NCBI GenBank assembly: GCA_947311845.1
Contig: CAMZMU010000096.1
Span: forward strand, 17,141,655 to 17,205,654
DNA length: 64,000 bases
Source of the DNA: Poa pratensis
Taxonomy: Eukaryota; Streptophyta; Magnoliopsida; Poales; Poaceae
Direction of reading: 5' to 3'
A program made the translations under genes and the position numbers. The notes beneath the pieces are model-generated. The model made no database searches. It was not told the origin of the DNA and saw only the letters and a list, made by a program, of their open reading frames with translations. Positions 24,815 through 35,330 of the stretch are shown here, piece by piece (the first letter of the stretch is position 1; the number at the start of each line of letters is the position of its first letter).

Positions 24815-25392
24815 GGGGGCGAAATCCTTGAACTCTGAAGATGAACAAAAGAAAATTTGGCTAGCTAGTGGCTCATGGCAAGATCCTCACAGCCCTGATT
24901 TGCACGCTCTACCACATCCACCCCAAAACTGTGCAGCACCTATGCCATGCCTGCTCCTTCGTGGTGGCGGTTCAGGAGAGGTGATCGACTGGAGTGATTG
25001 GCTGGGCCTGAATCCAAGTCAACTGCAGCAGACTTTGAGGTATGGTGGGACCAATCCATCGCAGGTCTCCTGAAGTTAACATCATGCCATTTGGGGAAGA
25101 AGGCAAGCCGAATCATCATTACGCCATTTGGGAAGCCTGTAACGGAGCGAAATCGAATTTCGCTGGCAATTTGGCCCTTTCGATAGCGGAGGTGGTTGCT
25201 CTCATTCAAAAAGAGATAAGTAATATCGTAGAAGGCCTAGGCACACACCCAGGACCCGGGAGACCTTGCCATAGTTAGGGCACCGGCGGTCGCATGACAT
25301 GATTCCTCAGCCACTTCAGAGATCGCCAGTAAATACATTCACTATTTCTATGTAATCCAATAGCAGACCGACTGCCTTTTCCCTAAAAAAAA
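24815..25392 (+). pseudogene. Degenerate LINE ORF2 C-terminal fragment
   Basis: Frames at 24998-25186 (FEVWWDQSIAGLLKL) and 25042-25278 (NHHYAIWEACNGAKSNF, then VVALIQKEISN) resemble the ending of plant LINE reverse-transcriptase proteins: a WW motif, an IWxxWKERN-like block and a final IxxEI helix. They lie in two different frames with a shift between, so the copy is dead. An A-rich run at 25385-25392 may be the 3' tail. It sits in the presumed upstream intron of the coiled-coil gene. Identification is by motif shape only. Confidence 0.45.
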
Positions 25393-25733
25393 CACATAAA
25401 TAGATACTAGTACCACGTGCAGTGCGCAAAAGGAGAACTACACAAATTGATGATGTACTCCTTACATGGTGAACAAATAACATTATTAGTTTCCAAAAGA
25501 GGCGACACTATAAGGCAAAACCGTCTCACCTCGTCCCAGGTTCGTGCTTGACGTGGAGCATGGGTGCTCAAAGCCCAGCTGAAACCCCCCGAACCTTTCG
25601 GGGAGATATGCAGCGAAACGAATCCGCAACAAACTGGATGCGCTGGAGAGAAAGATATATCTGGATTAACAGCTAACAGAAGGTCGGAGCAGGACAACGA
25701 ACAACGGCAGCAAGTTAGGGTTCCTCACCTGAG

Positions 25734-25940
25734 ATGCTTCAATGGAGTCCGGATGGATCTCCACCTCCGCGCCAGTGCAATATGGTACGACGGGGGAGAA
25801 CGAGGAGGAGGAGGAGGAGGACGACGGCGGGGGAAATCCCTTGGAGGTGGCGAGCTGCGGTGGAGGGGGAGATCAGGGGAGGCGAACTGGGGAGTGGAGC
25901 GGGGCAGGCAGAGGTGGGAAGTGTTGGGACTTGGGATAGT
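25734..25940 (-). other. Candidate first exon of the coiled-coil gene
   Basis: A pyrimidine-rich, GC-rich minus segment (leader-like CTCCTCCTCC runs) ends with CATTGAAGCATCTCAG and a donor GTGAGG at 25733. One frame gives TGAEVEIHPDSIEASQ but has no ATG, so the exon may be largely untranslated. Linkage to the exons at 23862 is inferred from strand and the absence of another gene between. Confidence 0.35.
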
Positions 25941-26080
25941 CAACTCTGAAAAGCTTTATTTGACTCGTTTTCGTTCTATTTTCTCGTAGTAGTACTTAAT
26001 TAACCATTTCTAAATTAGTGGATCAGCCAAATTTGATGGGGCCAGATGAACGCCAAGCAGAAGAGAACATCCAGTGCTGC

Positions 26081-26410
26081 GGTGCTCCTGTGCTATCATT
26101 GCAAAAACTAATTTTAAATGTTTCAAAATATCAAAGGAAAGGTTGAGTGTTCACAAGATATGTGTCCAAAACTTTTTAAAAAATCAGGTCCAAATTTAAA
26201 AGGAACATTGAGAAATAGAAAAGACAATCTAGTATGAATAGTGTCATTACACTAGTCATGCTAGATTTGTCCTTTTTGTTCATCAGTGTTCCTATCGAAT
26301 TTTGACATTAAAATTTTGGAGGTTGTAAACACAGAACACTCAAGACTTTTCCCTATAATTTTTTGAAATTTTAAAATTGTTTTTTTAACGGTAGCACGGG
26401 GAGCACTAGA
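26081..26410. mobile_element. Fold-back MITE, about 330 bp
   Basis: The left arm GTGCTCCTGTGCTATCATTG, then AATTTTAAATGTTTCAAAA, pairs with the right arm, whose reverse complement reads GTGCTCCCCGTGCTACCGTT, then AATTTTAAAATTTCAAAA. A small palindrome (GTCATTACACTAG) lies near the centre. No target duplication was assigned. Confidence 0.55.
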
Positions 26411-26642
26411 TATTCTCCCATAATTCGGGGTCAAAGATTTTGGAGGAAGCCGTGGCAACCCACGACGATGAATAACACGTCGTTGAGGCCCAGACTTGGT
26501 GGTGGCCGAGGTCCGTACACATCGCCAAAATATGGAGATGAGCATGCAAGACCAAGCGATTGGTACCGCGATGCGCTAAACGGGTCAATTTGGATCCGCA
26601 TAAGAAGAGGAGGATAGGAGAAAATAAGATCATAAAAGCATG

Positions 26643-26896
26643 TACAATGGTTGATAAGACAATTTTATTGTAAACCGCATAATTAAGATATGACAATAAA
26701 ATATGATATACAAAATATGAAATACAATGGGTTATTTTCTAATATTATCTCTAGCAAGCAGATATAGATATGATAGAGAGACATTATTACTAAAAATCAT
26801 CTATTGTCTAAGAGAAGAAAAAACATATTTTTTCTCTCTCCTCCATGCTCCAGCTCAACAATCATTATACGTGGCAATGGTAAGATAACCATTGTG
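26643..26896. mobile_element. MITE with CAATGGTT termini
   Basis: The left end TACAATGGTTGATAAGA and the reverse complement of the right end CACAATGGTTATCTTACC form imperfect inverted termini about 250 bp apart around an AT-rich interior with a CT-rich tract. The shape suits a Tourist- or hAT-like element. Confidence 0.5.
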
Positions 26897-27954
26897 TTGG
26901 CGTTCAACCGTAGACCATTAAAAAAATACATCAAACGAACATTATTCATAACAAAATAACATGATTAACTTTATCTACTTGTCATCGCTATAGTACATGC
27001 CAACCTAATAAGAAAACTTAATAGGACATTTGTGTTCACCACTACAAACCTTGTTCATGGTAACAAAATATATTTTGAAGTTCAATGTCGACCTGCAAAT
27101 GACTCTAGGCCATCAATACCAAACATCATCCGTAACATGGGGAATGATATGTATTATTGGCAACCAATTCTCGACATGTTTCCATATATTTTGTTTATTC
27201 GCCCTTGTGGCTTTTACTTTAAATGGTTGACTTGTACCCTCAATTTCCTTATGTTCAAGCTTCATCTCTTCGTTTAAATTATGTGTTCACCTATGCTTAG
27301 ATACTCTCTACTCCGGCACCACACCGTATAGAGCCGAATTACCTAATATTCGAGGCAACAACTGGCAGAACTTTGCGGCATCGAGCTTGCCAAATCAGGC
27401 GGACATCTAGCTTAGGCCATATGTTTGACTCCAAAGGGTGTTGTATGCGAAGTGCATTTTGAACTTGACGCTACTCAGACACTGTGCTGGGCAAACCTTG
27501 GGGCAGGTTTCGGGCCAGACTTAGTAAAGTTCGACCTAAAAAAGGTCAAGCCCGAGCGCGGCCCAGCTCGAGACGCAGAAAAAAGGCATGTTTTGTAGTA
27601 TTACAAATATGAAGTAAATCATTTTCGAACAAAAAAGTAAAGTATTAAGAATCTTAATTTATGGATTTTTTGGGCTTTCGGGCTATGCTTTGGGCTCAAA
27701 ACCGGAGCCTAAGCCCCGATGTCGGGCTACCCATGCCCAGTCATACTTGACACCGACACTAGGGGCCAAAATCCAAATTAGTTCAGAACTAAGAGAGGTG
27801 GGTAAAGTTGCGACAATAACAATATTTTGTAAAAAATTCTGACAAAATTGAACGGCGCACGAAAATATGACATGAAGCCAATTGTTACATAAACACTAAT
27901 AACTAAACTGTGGAAGTAAAATAAAATAGGCACTAACTACTGGTACACGGACTA

Positions 27955-28322
27955 ATAGCACATGGAGACGAGCGCACCTGATATACGGATTTTTAAAAAA
28001 AAATTCAAAAAGTTTGAAAAAAATCTGAAATTTTTACGCTCAAAGATTATCAAGTATTCTACTCATGTAAATAATTTGGTCGCGAAATATTTTGCGTTGA
28101 TTTCTGGGCAAAAAATACAAATCTCTGACGAATATAGCGTGTATATAGCGTTATTTTTGACAAAATTTTAACCCAGCTTGCAATAAATGTTATTTTCTAA
28201 CATAATTTTTGTACGGTGATAATATTTGCCCGACTGAAAGTTTCAAAAAAATTCGAACTTTTTTAATATTATTAAATTATTTTTAAATATCGGGTGTGCA
28301 GGCGTACCCGAGAATCGCTACA
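27955..28322. mobile_element. Probable MITE, AT-rich fold-back
   Basis: The left GCGCACCTGATAT, then T/A-rich sequence with TTCAAAAAGTTTGAAA, and the reverse complement of the right, GCACACCCGATATTTAAAA then GTTCGAATTTTTTTGAAA, give imperfect arms. The boundaries are approximate. Confidence 0.4.
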
Positions 28323-28367
28323 TATTTTCGCTAACTACTGCTACAATTTTTACACTAATAAGTGCTA

Positions 28368-28653
28368 CTCCCTCCGTTTTTTAATATAAGATGTTTTAGG
28401 TGTTGCACATGTTGTCTAGATACATACTAAAATGAGTGAACATGCACACTAATATATGTCTACATACATTTGTGTACATGTGCATGTGGACAAATACTAA
28501 AACATCTTATACTCCCTCCGTCTCAAAATAAGTGTCTCAAGTTTGCACAAAAGTAGATGTATCTATACATGTTTCATGTCTAGATACATCCACTTTTTGA
28601 CAAATCTAAGACAGTTATTTTTGGACGGAGGGAGTATTAAAAAACGGAGGGAG
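28368..28653. mobile_element. Stowaway MITE (outer), interrupted
   Basis: The left end CTCCCTCCGTTTTTTAATAT continues AAGATGTTTT. The right end is the exact inverse once the nested element at 28512-28634 is removed. TA dinucleotides flank it at 28366-28367 and 28654-28655, as expected for Tc1/mariner-derived Stowaways. Confidence 0.9.
28512..28634. mobile_element. Stowaway MITE (inner), nested in the right arm of another
   Basis: A 123-bp element starting CTCCCTCCGTCTCAAAATAA and ending GGACGGAGGGAG, with a TA duplication (28510-28511, 28635-28636). It resembles the Thalos/Athos Stowaway group. Insertion inside the terminal repeat of the outer copy gives the order of insertion. Confidence 0.92.
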
Positions 28654-29014
28654 TACACTTGTACTGTAACAAAGTTTGGCACCGAGCGGCGTGTGCTATG
28701 CACCAAACACGGCCTCATTTTCTCGTGTTTTTTCAGAAACTTCCAATATACTCCACATGTTTCCACGCGAGGGAAAAAAGAACACATTTCCATGTGATTA
28801 CAGCGTCACGGTTCACAGATGGCAGGAGCGCCCCTCCAGGTGGTCCGCTCGCCGCCTCCGCTCCCGCCCTCGCCGCGCCGCGTGTCCCGCCCGCCGCTTC
28901 TCCTCCACCTCCTCCCCTCTGCCTCTGCCCCTCCCCGCTGCCGGTGATATACGCCCGGGCTTTCTCCTCCAAGCGCGCACCGCACCGCAGGCCTGGCGAG
29001 GCGAGGGGTCGAGG

Positions 29015-29170
29015 ATGTCGCTGGGGACGGTGTTCCACGGTGCGCAGCTGATGCTGGATCTGGCGGTGGCTGGGATGTCGCTCATGTTCGCGCTCGCCCT
29101 CTTCGCCCTCCTCACCGCCGTCCTCTGCTCCGCCGCTTTCCTCCACCACTCCAAGCCCATCGCGTCGTAG
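29015..29170 (+). CDS. 51-residue single-pass membrane microprotein
   Basis: The small frame MSLGTVFHGAQLMLDLAVAG continues into a hydrophobic segment (about residues 21-43, MSLMFALALFALLTAVLCSA) and ends HHSKPIAS. The upstream region is GC-rich and leader-like. After the stop, a donor CTTCTCG/GTACAT at 29213 pairs with an acceptor TTTTATTTCAG/GAATGAG at about 30282, so the gene probably has an intron of about 1.07 kb in its 3' UTR and ends near 30500 (TGTAATGTTT, AGTAAATTG). Composition and start context look real, but length limits certainty. I do not know the family; it resembles short hydrophobic proteins conserved in grasses. The longer in-frame upstream extension (from 28676) runs through repeat-like sequence and is probably untranslated. 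Confidence 0.55.
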   Translation: MSLGTVFHGAQLMLDLAVAGMSLMFALALFALLTAVLCSAAFLHHSKPIAS

Positions 29171-30529
29171 TCACGAGCGCTGCCTCCCCGCACCAAGTCC
29201 ACGCCTTCTCGGTACATACCTAATCATTCGCGTGAAATCGACGATTTCATCGGTTTATTTCAATTCATTCCAACATGGTTATGCCGTCGACGATCAGGAA
29301 TGTTGGAGTAGTGCGGTGGAATCGATTTGTCTCGCTCTGTAGTTGGTGAATTTTGGATGGAATCGAAGGAACAATGTGCTCGGTCCACATGTTCATGCAT
29401 CCTGACTGGCTAATGTTGATAGGTAGGTATGGACGATGCCACGATTGTTCTGGAGCAGGAGTATGTGGTCGTACTTGGCAACCATGTTAGCCATCCCCGG
29501 AAATTGAGCACGATTCTCCCCTAGCATTGTGTATTGTGTTAGTACATCACATTAGAGTCTGCAGTCTGCACTATTTGTCCTGACCCTTGTCACCCTAACA
29601 TGTCAGCAATCACTACTGCAAATGTGCCATGTGGAGTACATTTGCAGCAGGATTTTCTGATTATCTCACAAAATTAAAGTAGCAGGTTAGCTTCCCTCGC
29701 TGTCTTAGCCTTGTTCTGATTGATTGCTTGGTAGAGGGTTCCAAGCTGGAACACCCCGGGTTGATATTCCCTAAAGAACATGCGTGCTGTTTAGTTGGTT
29801 TGTGAGAATATCTGGTGTGAGATTAGGCATGATAGCAAACCCGGGTGATCAAGATTCTCTCTTTGGGACTTTGAGCTGGTTAGTGATGCCTTTGAATGAC
29901 GTGGGCTTTTATGCGTTGTTCAGAAAAAACAATAGAAGACCACAAATAATGGTCTTAAATCCTGTTTCGCCATCAAATGGAGAAGCTACGGCTGAGTGAA
30001 ACAGCTTAAAGTTAGGAACTTCATAGTTCGCGCTTACTTCCGAAAACTGTAACTTCCACTATAGAACATCAACTGTAGCATTCACAGTCATGGTTGTTAA
30101 CATGCATATCAGCTGTAATTCTCGTCAAATGGATTGTGCCCAATGCCCACCTTCATCTAAACCAAATCATCATCCATTTTGCTTTACCCTGTCTGTAGTC
30201 AAACTATTATCATGTACTAACTGATTAGTGATGAACTGATTACCATTCCCCCTTAATAAGTTTTTCATTCTTTTATTTCAGGAATGAGAATACTGTTCGA
30301 GATAATGCCTTCTTGCGCATCATCTTCCCCGTAGAAGGTGCTCTATCTGTTGCTACGGCTGCTTTTAGGCAACTACTGTAGATTCAAAGAGTAGTGAATT
30401 GCACATATCAGGTGATAGCTGAAGGCTCTTGTACCTTGTACCAATTGTAATGTTTACAAGATGTGCTGTAATCTACACTTGTTTGTATAGTAAATTGTTT
30501 AATAGTCTTCCTTCGGAATGTTGAATCGT

Positions 30530-31220
30530 TTACATCTTTTCAAGGATACGAATCTTCTACATCTTATAATTTTTAATGTTCTGTACATGTCTAATGCTTA
30601 AATTCTTATAAGGAAGGGCCAGATATTCCTAGTGGCAGTAGGTTTCATGTGAGAATGTTGCATTACGTGTAGTAAGTTTGTTCTACTAAAGTATATGATA
30701 GGATTTGCTTTACTCAAGGTTAACGAAAAAAGGCATTGGACAAACTTGCCTGTAAATCCTATTAATTTTTGCTTTTATGTCAGTTGATGTAACTTATCTG
30801 ATAGACCATACTAGTTTTGGTTACTTATTAAACGTGAAAAGAGTATCGACAGACAAAACATTAAGTAGATTTCCATGTAAAAGCGTGGAAAGCAGATGGC
30901 CGTTGAAGTGAATTATTGTTTTGGATTGGTGACCTGAACAGTTCATTGAGGAAGTTTATCTGGAAAAAGTGACCACTAATATCTATAGAAACATAGGTGA
31001 ACATGCAATGTTTGAATGTCGATATTAAGAATAGGGCATTGAATAATAATGAAAGATTGACAGATTTGCATAGTAACAACTAACCTATGGGGTGGTTAAC
31101 AAATGGACAAAACAATGGGAGGCAATAGCAGGGACCATCTCAAGGCCTTAAATTCCCCATGCCTGTAACATGGATTCTAGCTTGATAAGAAAGAAATGTA
31201 CTAGCAAGGATTTACACCAG
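30530..31220. other. Spacer between the microprotein and SOFL genes
   Basis: AT-rich. It presumably contains the end of the microprotein 3' UTR on the left and the SOFL 3' UTR on the right. No repeat or coding frame is recognised. Confidence 0.45.
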
Positions 31221-31673
31221 TTACCAAAAGAAGCTTGTTCTTGATGAGCTACGTCTTCTATTGTGGCCTCTTTTGCTGTTTTTCTCTTCCCCTTTCTTCA
31301 TCTTGCCCGACTTTTTGTTGCTACTGGTGGAGAACTTGGTAAGTATCTCATCTTTTTCATCCTTGCCATGTTCATTGCTATCATTTGTCTGACGATCTTT
31401 CTCTTCTTTGCCTTCAAGCACCTTCACTTGAGGTGGCCCTGTGGAAGCATCAGATGCCAGGGAATCATAATCTCCATCATCCTCTGCATTGTGTGCTTCT
31501 TTCCATTTCCTCCTCTCATTGATGTAGCTACTGCCATCTTCAACATTGCTTCCTTCACTGTCATTCTCTTTTGCATCATCGCTACTTGTGGGGGACGCCA
31601 GGTATGTTGTCCACCCGGATTCATTGCTGTTGCACTCTTCTCCATCATCCCCAGTGATCTGGGAGGATTCCAT
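31221..31673 (-). CDS. SOB FIVE-LIKE (SOFL) protein
   Basis: From MESSQITGDDGEECNSNESG the 150-residue protein has both SOFL signature boxes: ECNSNESGWTTYLAS (residues about 13-27) and DYDSLASDASTGP (about 65-77). An acidic Ser-rich linker lies between them, and a long Lys/Arg-rich C-terminus ends SSRTSFFW. SOFL proteins are small plant nuclear proteins linked to cytokinin levels and signalling; their biochemistry is unknown. The frame is open upstream to an ATG at 31922, which would add 83 residues including a hydrophobic stretch. I chose 31673 because family members start shortly before the first box, but the longer start is the first AUG after a plausible TATA-like ATTTAAAC near 32050. Confidence 0.88.
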   Translation of the reverse strand: MESSQITGDDGEECNSNESGWTTYLASPTSSDDAKENDSEGSNVEDGSSYINERRKWKEAHNAEDDGDYDSLASDASTGPPQVKVLEGKEEKDRQTNDSNEHGKDEKDEILTKFSTSSNKKSGKMKKGEEKNSKRGHNRRRSSSRTSFFW

Positions 31674-31922
31674 AACCGGAGATGGGAGTCGGAGACAGAG
31701 AGAGAGAAAGGCTAAAGACAAGAGACAGAAGGGAAACAAGGGCAGAATGAGGCTTGAGATAGAATTCGAGGAACACCCACTCTTATGCTTCCTCTGAAAT
31801 CTGAATCTACTTAGCAATGCAGCAGCGAAGAAGGCTTTGATCTTGTTTGTGGTTCTTGAACACCCATAACCTGAGAAGAGCACTGAAGCCTCCTCCAGCA
31901 CGCAGCTACCTTCACATGACAA

Positions 31923-33600
31923 GGTGAAATTCAGAGGGAGGGCTGCACGAAGGGACCAAGAATTCTTTCAGGGGCGGCGACCGTCTGTGTATGGCCGTGT
32001 CTGTGTGTGGAGATGTGTCAAGGGACTGCAGAAAGGATGGCAGTGTGTTTAAATGGGAGAAGACGGCCTATCCTTCCAACTGTCACCCATAACTTTTCTC
32101 AACCATTTCTGTACTCTCTCTTGTCACCAAAGCCAAGGAGGAAACATCTTGCTTACAGTGCAGTGTTACAGGTATTTCCACCTGTAGTCCATGTGGCCGT
32201 AGCTTCTCACCTCATGGTGGGGGCCTGGGGAGATTAGATGCACCTGCCTGGGTTAGGCTTGTAATTTTTTAGCATTAGAAGCTTAGAGTGAGGCTGGCAT
32301 AGCTCAAAAGGCTTCCTGTCGCTGCTGTGTCTGCCTGTCATGTCACGCGAAATGCCTAGCTTGTTTTATGGCCTAATTTCCCTTGGTCTGCAGGACCAGG
32401 AGAACATGGGTTTTGTTTGCTTTTGTACGTGGGTGTAGGCGATGAGCAACTGAACTCAAAGCCATGGATTCATGTGCTGCAACTTTTGGGTCGCCTTGCC
32501 AGCGAGTAAAATAAATCTGCTGTTCGAGTGCTAATTTCTGCAATCGCAATGCCATGCTGTCTTCCAGGCCAGAGGTATGTTGCAAAGTATAGATCATAGA
32601 TGATGGATATGTTGAAATATATGATTGAATCGAGCATAAAGTGCTTGATATGTTTACCCTATAGACTTGGAGATACTCATAAATAAATAAATAAATAAAT
32701 ATAAGATACCAAACTTGATTACGTGACATCCTTTCCTCCAAGCTGGAGAAAGGAACAACCGTTACTTGTTTCTGAAGCTTCCATGAAAGGCTTTGAGAGT
32801 TGAGACTTGAGAGGCCAGGGCTTGTGGTCCTATAGAAAATGCCGACGCCAAGTTGTTTGCTGCGCTGCGTTTCCTGTTGCTCATGTTGGCCGCTGAGGCT
32901 TCTTGCGTTGCATTCCCATTACATAACTTACTCCATACACTCGTGATTATATCTCTAACAACACTAGTACGAGACAGAAGGACCTATGTAATTCCTATCT
33001 CGACGTTGTCTTATGCACAGTGTGGTGACTGCTGCTGGCTACGCATAACGCGATTGTTTGGCTTCCTGTTCCTGCAGGTTCGATAACCTCTTGAAATAGG
33101 TTTTCACCCCGTTTTAGATAAAGCAACCACTATATAACTCCGGCGTACAACTCGTACACCACAATACAATCGCACCGAAGGTAAGATACAAAGGTGCTCA
33201 AGAGCAGTTACGACACCCAAACCATGAGGCGACGAACTATGGATTCCAAGAGGCACCTTCAGATCCAAAGGATCAGGCTTTTCACCCTGAAGATTTCACG
33301 TGGGAGCGACGGTGCAGTTGGCGGCAAGCGACGAAGATCGGTCACGCGCTCCAAGCTAGTCGTGCCCTACAACTGCAGTCGCTCTGCTCGTCGGATTCAG
33401 CGCTCTGATCAAGCTGCGGTTGCTCACTGATTCCCTCCTATTGTTGTTGCTAGTAGCAGCGACCCATTTGGTGCTTGGTGGTTCGTTGCCCTGCCCTCAG
33501 AAACAACCATCGCTCGTCGCGCTGCTGGTCGTCAGAGCAGAGCAGAGTCCTGCGGTGCCTCCCGTTGACATGTACACACAAGCTAAACGGCAGCAGCAGG
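31923..33600. other. SOFL promoter region and intergenic sequence
   Basis: The first few hundred bases are the minus-strand SOFL leader and promoter. An (ATAA)n microsatellite lies at about 32680-32702. No other gene is recognised. Frames near 33194-33430 are short and unassigned. Confidence 0.4.
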
Positions 33601-35330
33601 AAGGTCAGAGTAAGGGCATCTCCAGTCGTGGCGCAAACCCAGGATGCAAAATCGGCGCAAATTTCTTCCACCGGCGCAAAATCGGCGCAAAATCAAATCC
33701 TGGGGAGGCCATTTTCCCAGCCGTAGAGGCCCCCAGGATGAAGTCTAGAAAAATGAATGGGATGAATAAACGGATCCGTCCCGCCACCGGCTTCCGGAAC
33801 GAAGCCCAGCCCCAGCCCTGGACATGCGCTGCTCGTCGTCGATGCCCATCCCACCAGCGGCGGCCACGGACTGCGAGCACCCGATGCCGATGCACGGCCC
33901 TGCCGACGGCCGCGTCCTGCTCCGACAAGAAGCACGGCCGCGAGCGCGGAGAGGTCGGACACGGGCCCGTGGACCTCGAGCTCGCGGTGCCACTCGGCGG
34001 CGCCATCTTCCGGAGGGGGAGGGGATGGGAGACGCCGGTGGTGGGGGAGGGGATGGGAGCCGCGGCCGGTGGGGAAGAGGAAGGTCGTGGGTCGCGACGA
34101 AGGGCGGCAGCGCGAGCAGAGGAGATGGGCCGCCGCGCCGGAGCAGAGGACGACGCCGCAGCACACCCTGCCATCCCCGCCAGGAAAATTCGATCTCGAA
34201 TAGTGATTCATCAACACAACAAAAAGAGAAAAGGTGTGTCTGCCCTATCACTTAACTCACATCAGATCATCATGACAATGTGCAACAAGAAGAGAAGTTA
34301 ACATGTTTCCTTTGCGGTCGAGCTGCAGTTCGGCACCGAGGGCTCCCTTGCAGATGGATAGAGGGACGACGCACACGAGGACCAGAGCTGACAATGCAAG
34401 CCCACACGTGCTTCGTTCCGCACGACTGTCGTCCATGCACGTGAGGAGCTACGTGAAAGCTAGGAGGGCGACGCCCCCCCCCCCCCCAAGCCCATGGGAT
34501 TTTACGGGAAGAAGGCCACATAATGGGCCCACACACACACAATTTGTTCAAGCTCCGCCGCTGAAGGGCATGTGGGTGAATTTTATTGAGAAGGTTTTTC
34601 TGATGGGGATTACTTGGGCTACTGGTTTTCTCTGTATGGTAGTGCACATGATGCCGCACACAGCAGCGTCGCCGACCGCACCCCTCTCCACCACTCTGGT
34701 CGGCAATGGCTAAGGTGGGCTTTCGAGGTGCTCTACGGTGGGACAGCAGTGACACGATGAGTGGCAAGCTACGGTGTTCGCCCTCTCCACCCGATGCAGC
34801 GGCACGACTTGTCCTTGTGGGGAAGGGGGAAGAAAGGATGCGCCTTGGCGCGCCCTGGGTGCTTGCCTGTCGTGGCGGCTTCGGCCGATGCATGCGAATT
34901 GTTGGAGGCTGCGTCACACAGATTGTGGCTGCGCCTTCTCGGCCACGATGTTCGGCTACGATGGTGGGGGGCTGCGGCAACAGTGGTGTGTGAGATAAGG
35001 ACAACTATTCCAATCCGGTGGGTAGGGTGGGTGGCAATACAGAGGAAATTCTTGCATGTCTTCGATCGGGTCAACGACGATGGCGCCTGTGGGCGCCATT
35101 CCCTTCCTTGGAGGCATCGTTGAGGTGTATCGACGTCTCCCTCGCCCTCTCTCTGTTTGGTTGAGGTCCCCGGGTGAAAGCCTAGATTCGGGTTGAATCG
35201 GCGTGATGGCGACGTTCTCACGTCGTCAATCCGTTGGGAGCATTGCATTTGGAGACACAGGCTGAGGTTCCTTGTTGCTTTCCTCTGGTGCTCGCCGTTG
35301 TACAAGGTTGATGTTTCAAAGGCGCAATGC
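33601..35330 (+). other. Repeat-derived GC-rich region, left part of an interrupted retroposon-like unit
   Basis: Near 33613 the phrase GGGCATCTCCAGTCG resembles the terminus of several Triticeae DNA transposons, followed by a repeated GGCGCAAAATCGGCGCAAA. A poly-C run sits at about 34475-34488. From about 35060 the sequence reads like high-copy Triticeae transcript-derived repeats (GTGGGCGCCATTCCCTTCCT and similar). It breaks off at the solo LTR and resumes at 37064. Large open frames on both strands are GC-rich artefacts without domains. Confidence 0.4.

Larger units (their letters stand above)
25950..28367. other. Intergenic region rich in MITEs
   Basis: No gene seen. Three fold-back elements are listed separately. 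A further GC-rich repeat at about 27485-27745 has TGCTGGGCA at the left, a run of GGGC motifs, and ATGCCCAGT at the right. It is hAT-like in flavour, but its ends are not resolved. Confidence 0.45.

Noticed and set aside
33420..34301. A 293-codon frame and antisense frames of similar size
   Set aside because: The frame runs through repeat ends (GGGCATCTCCAGTCG) and GC-rich sequence, and three overlapping frames are equally open. No motif or start context supports it.
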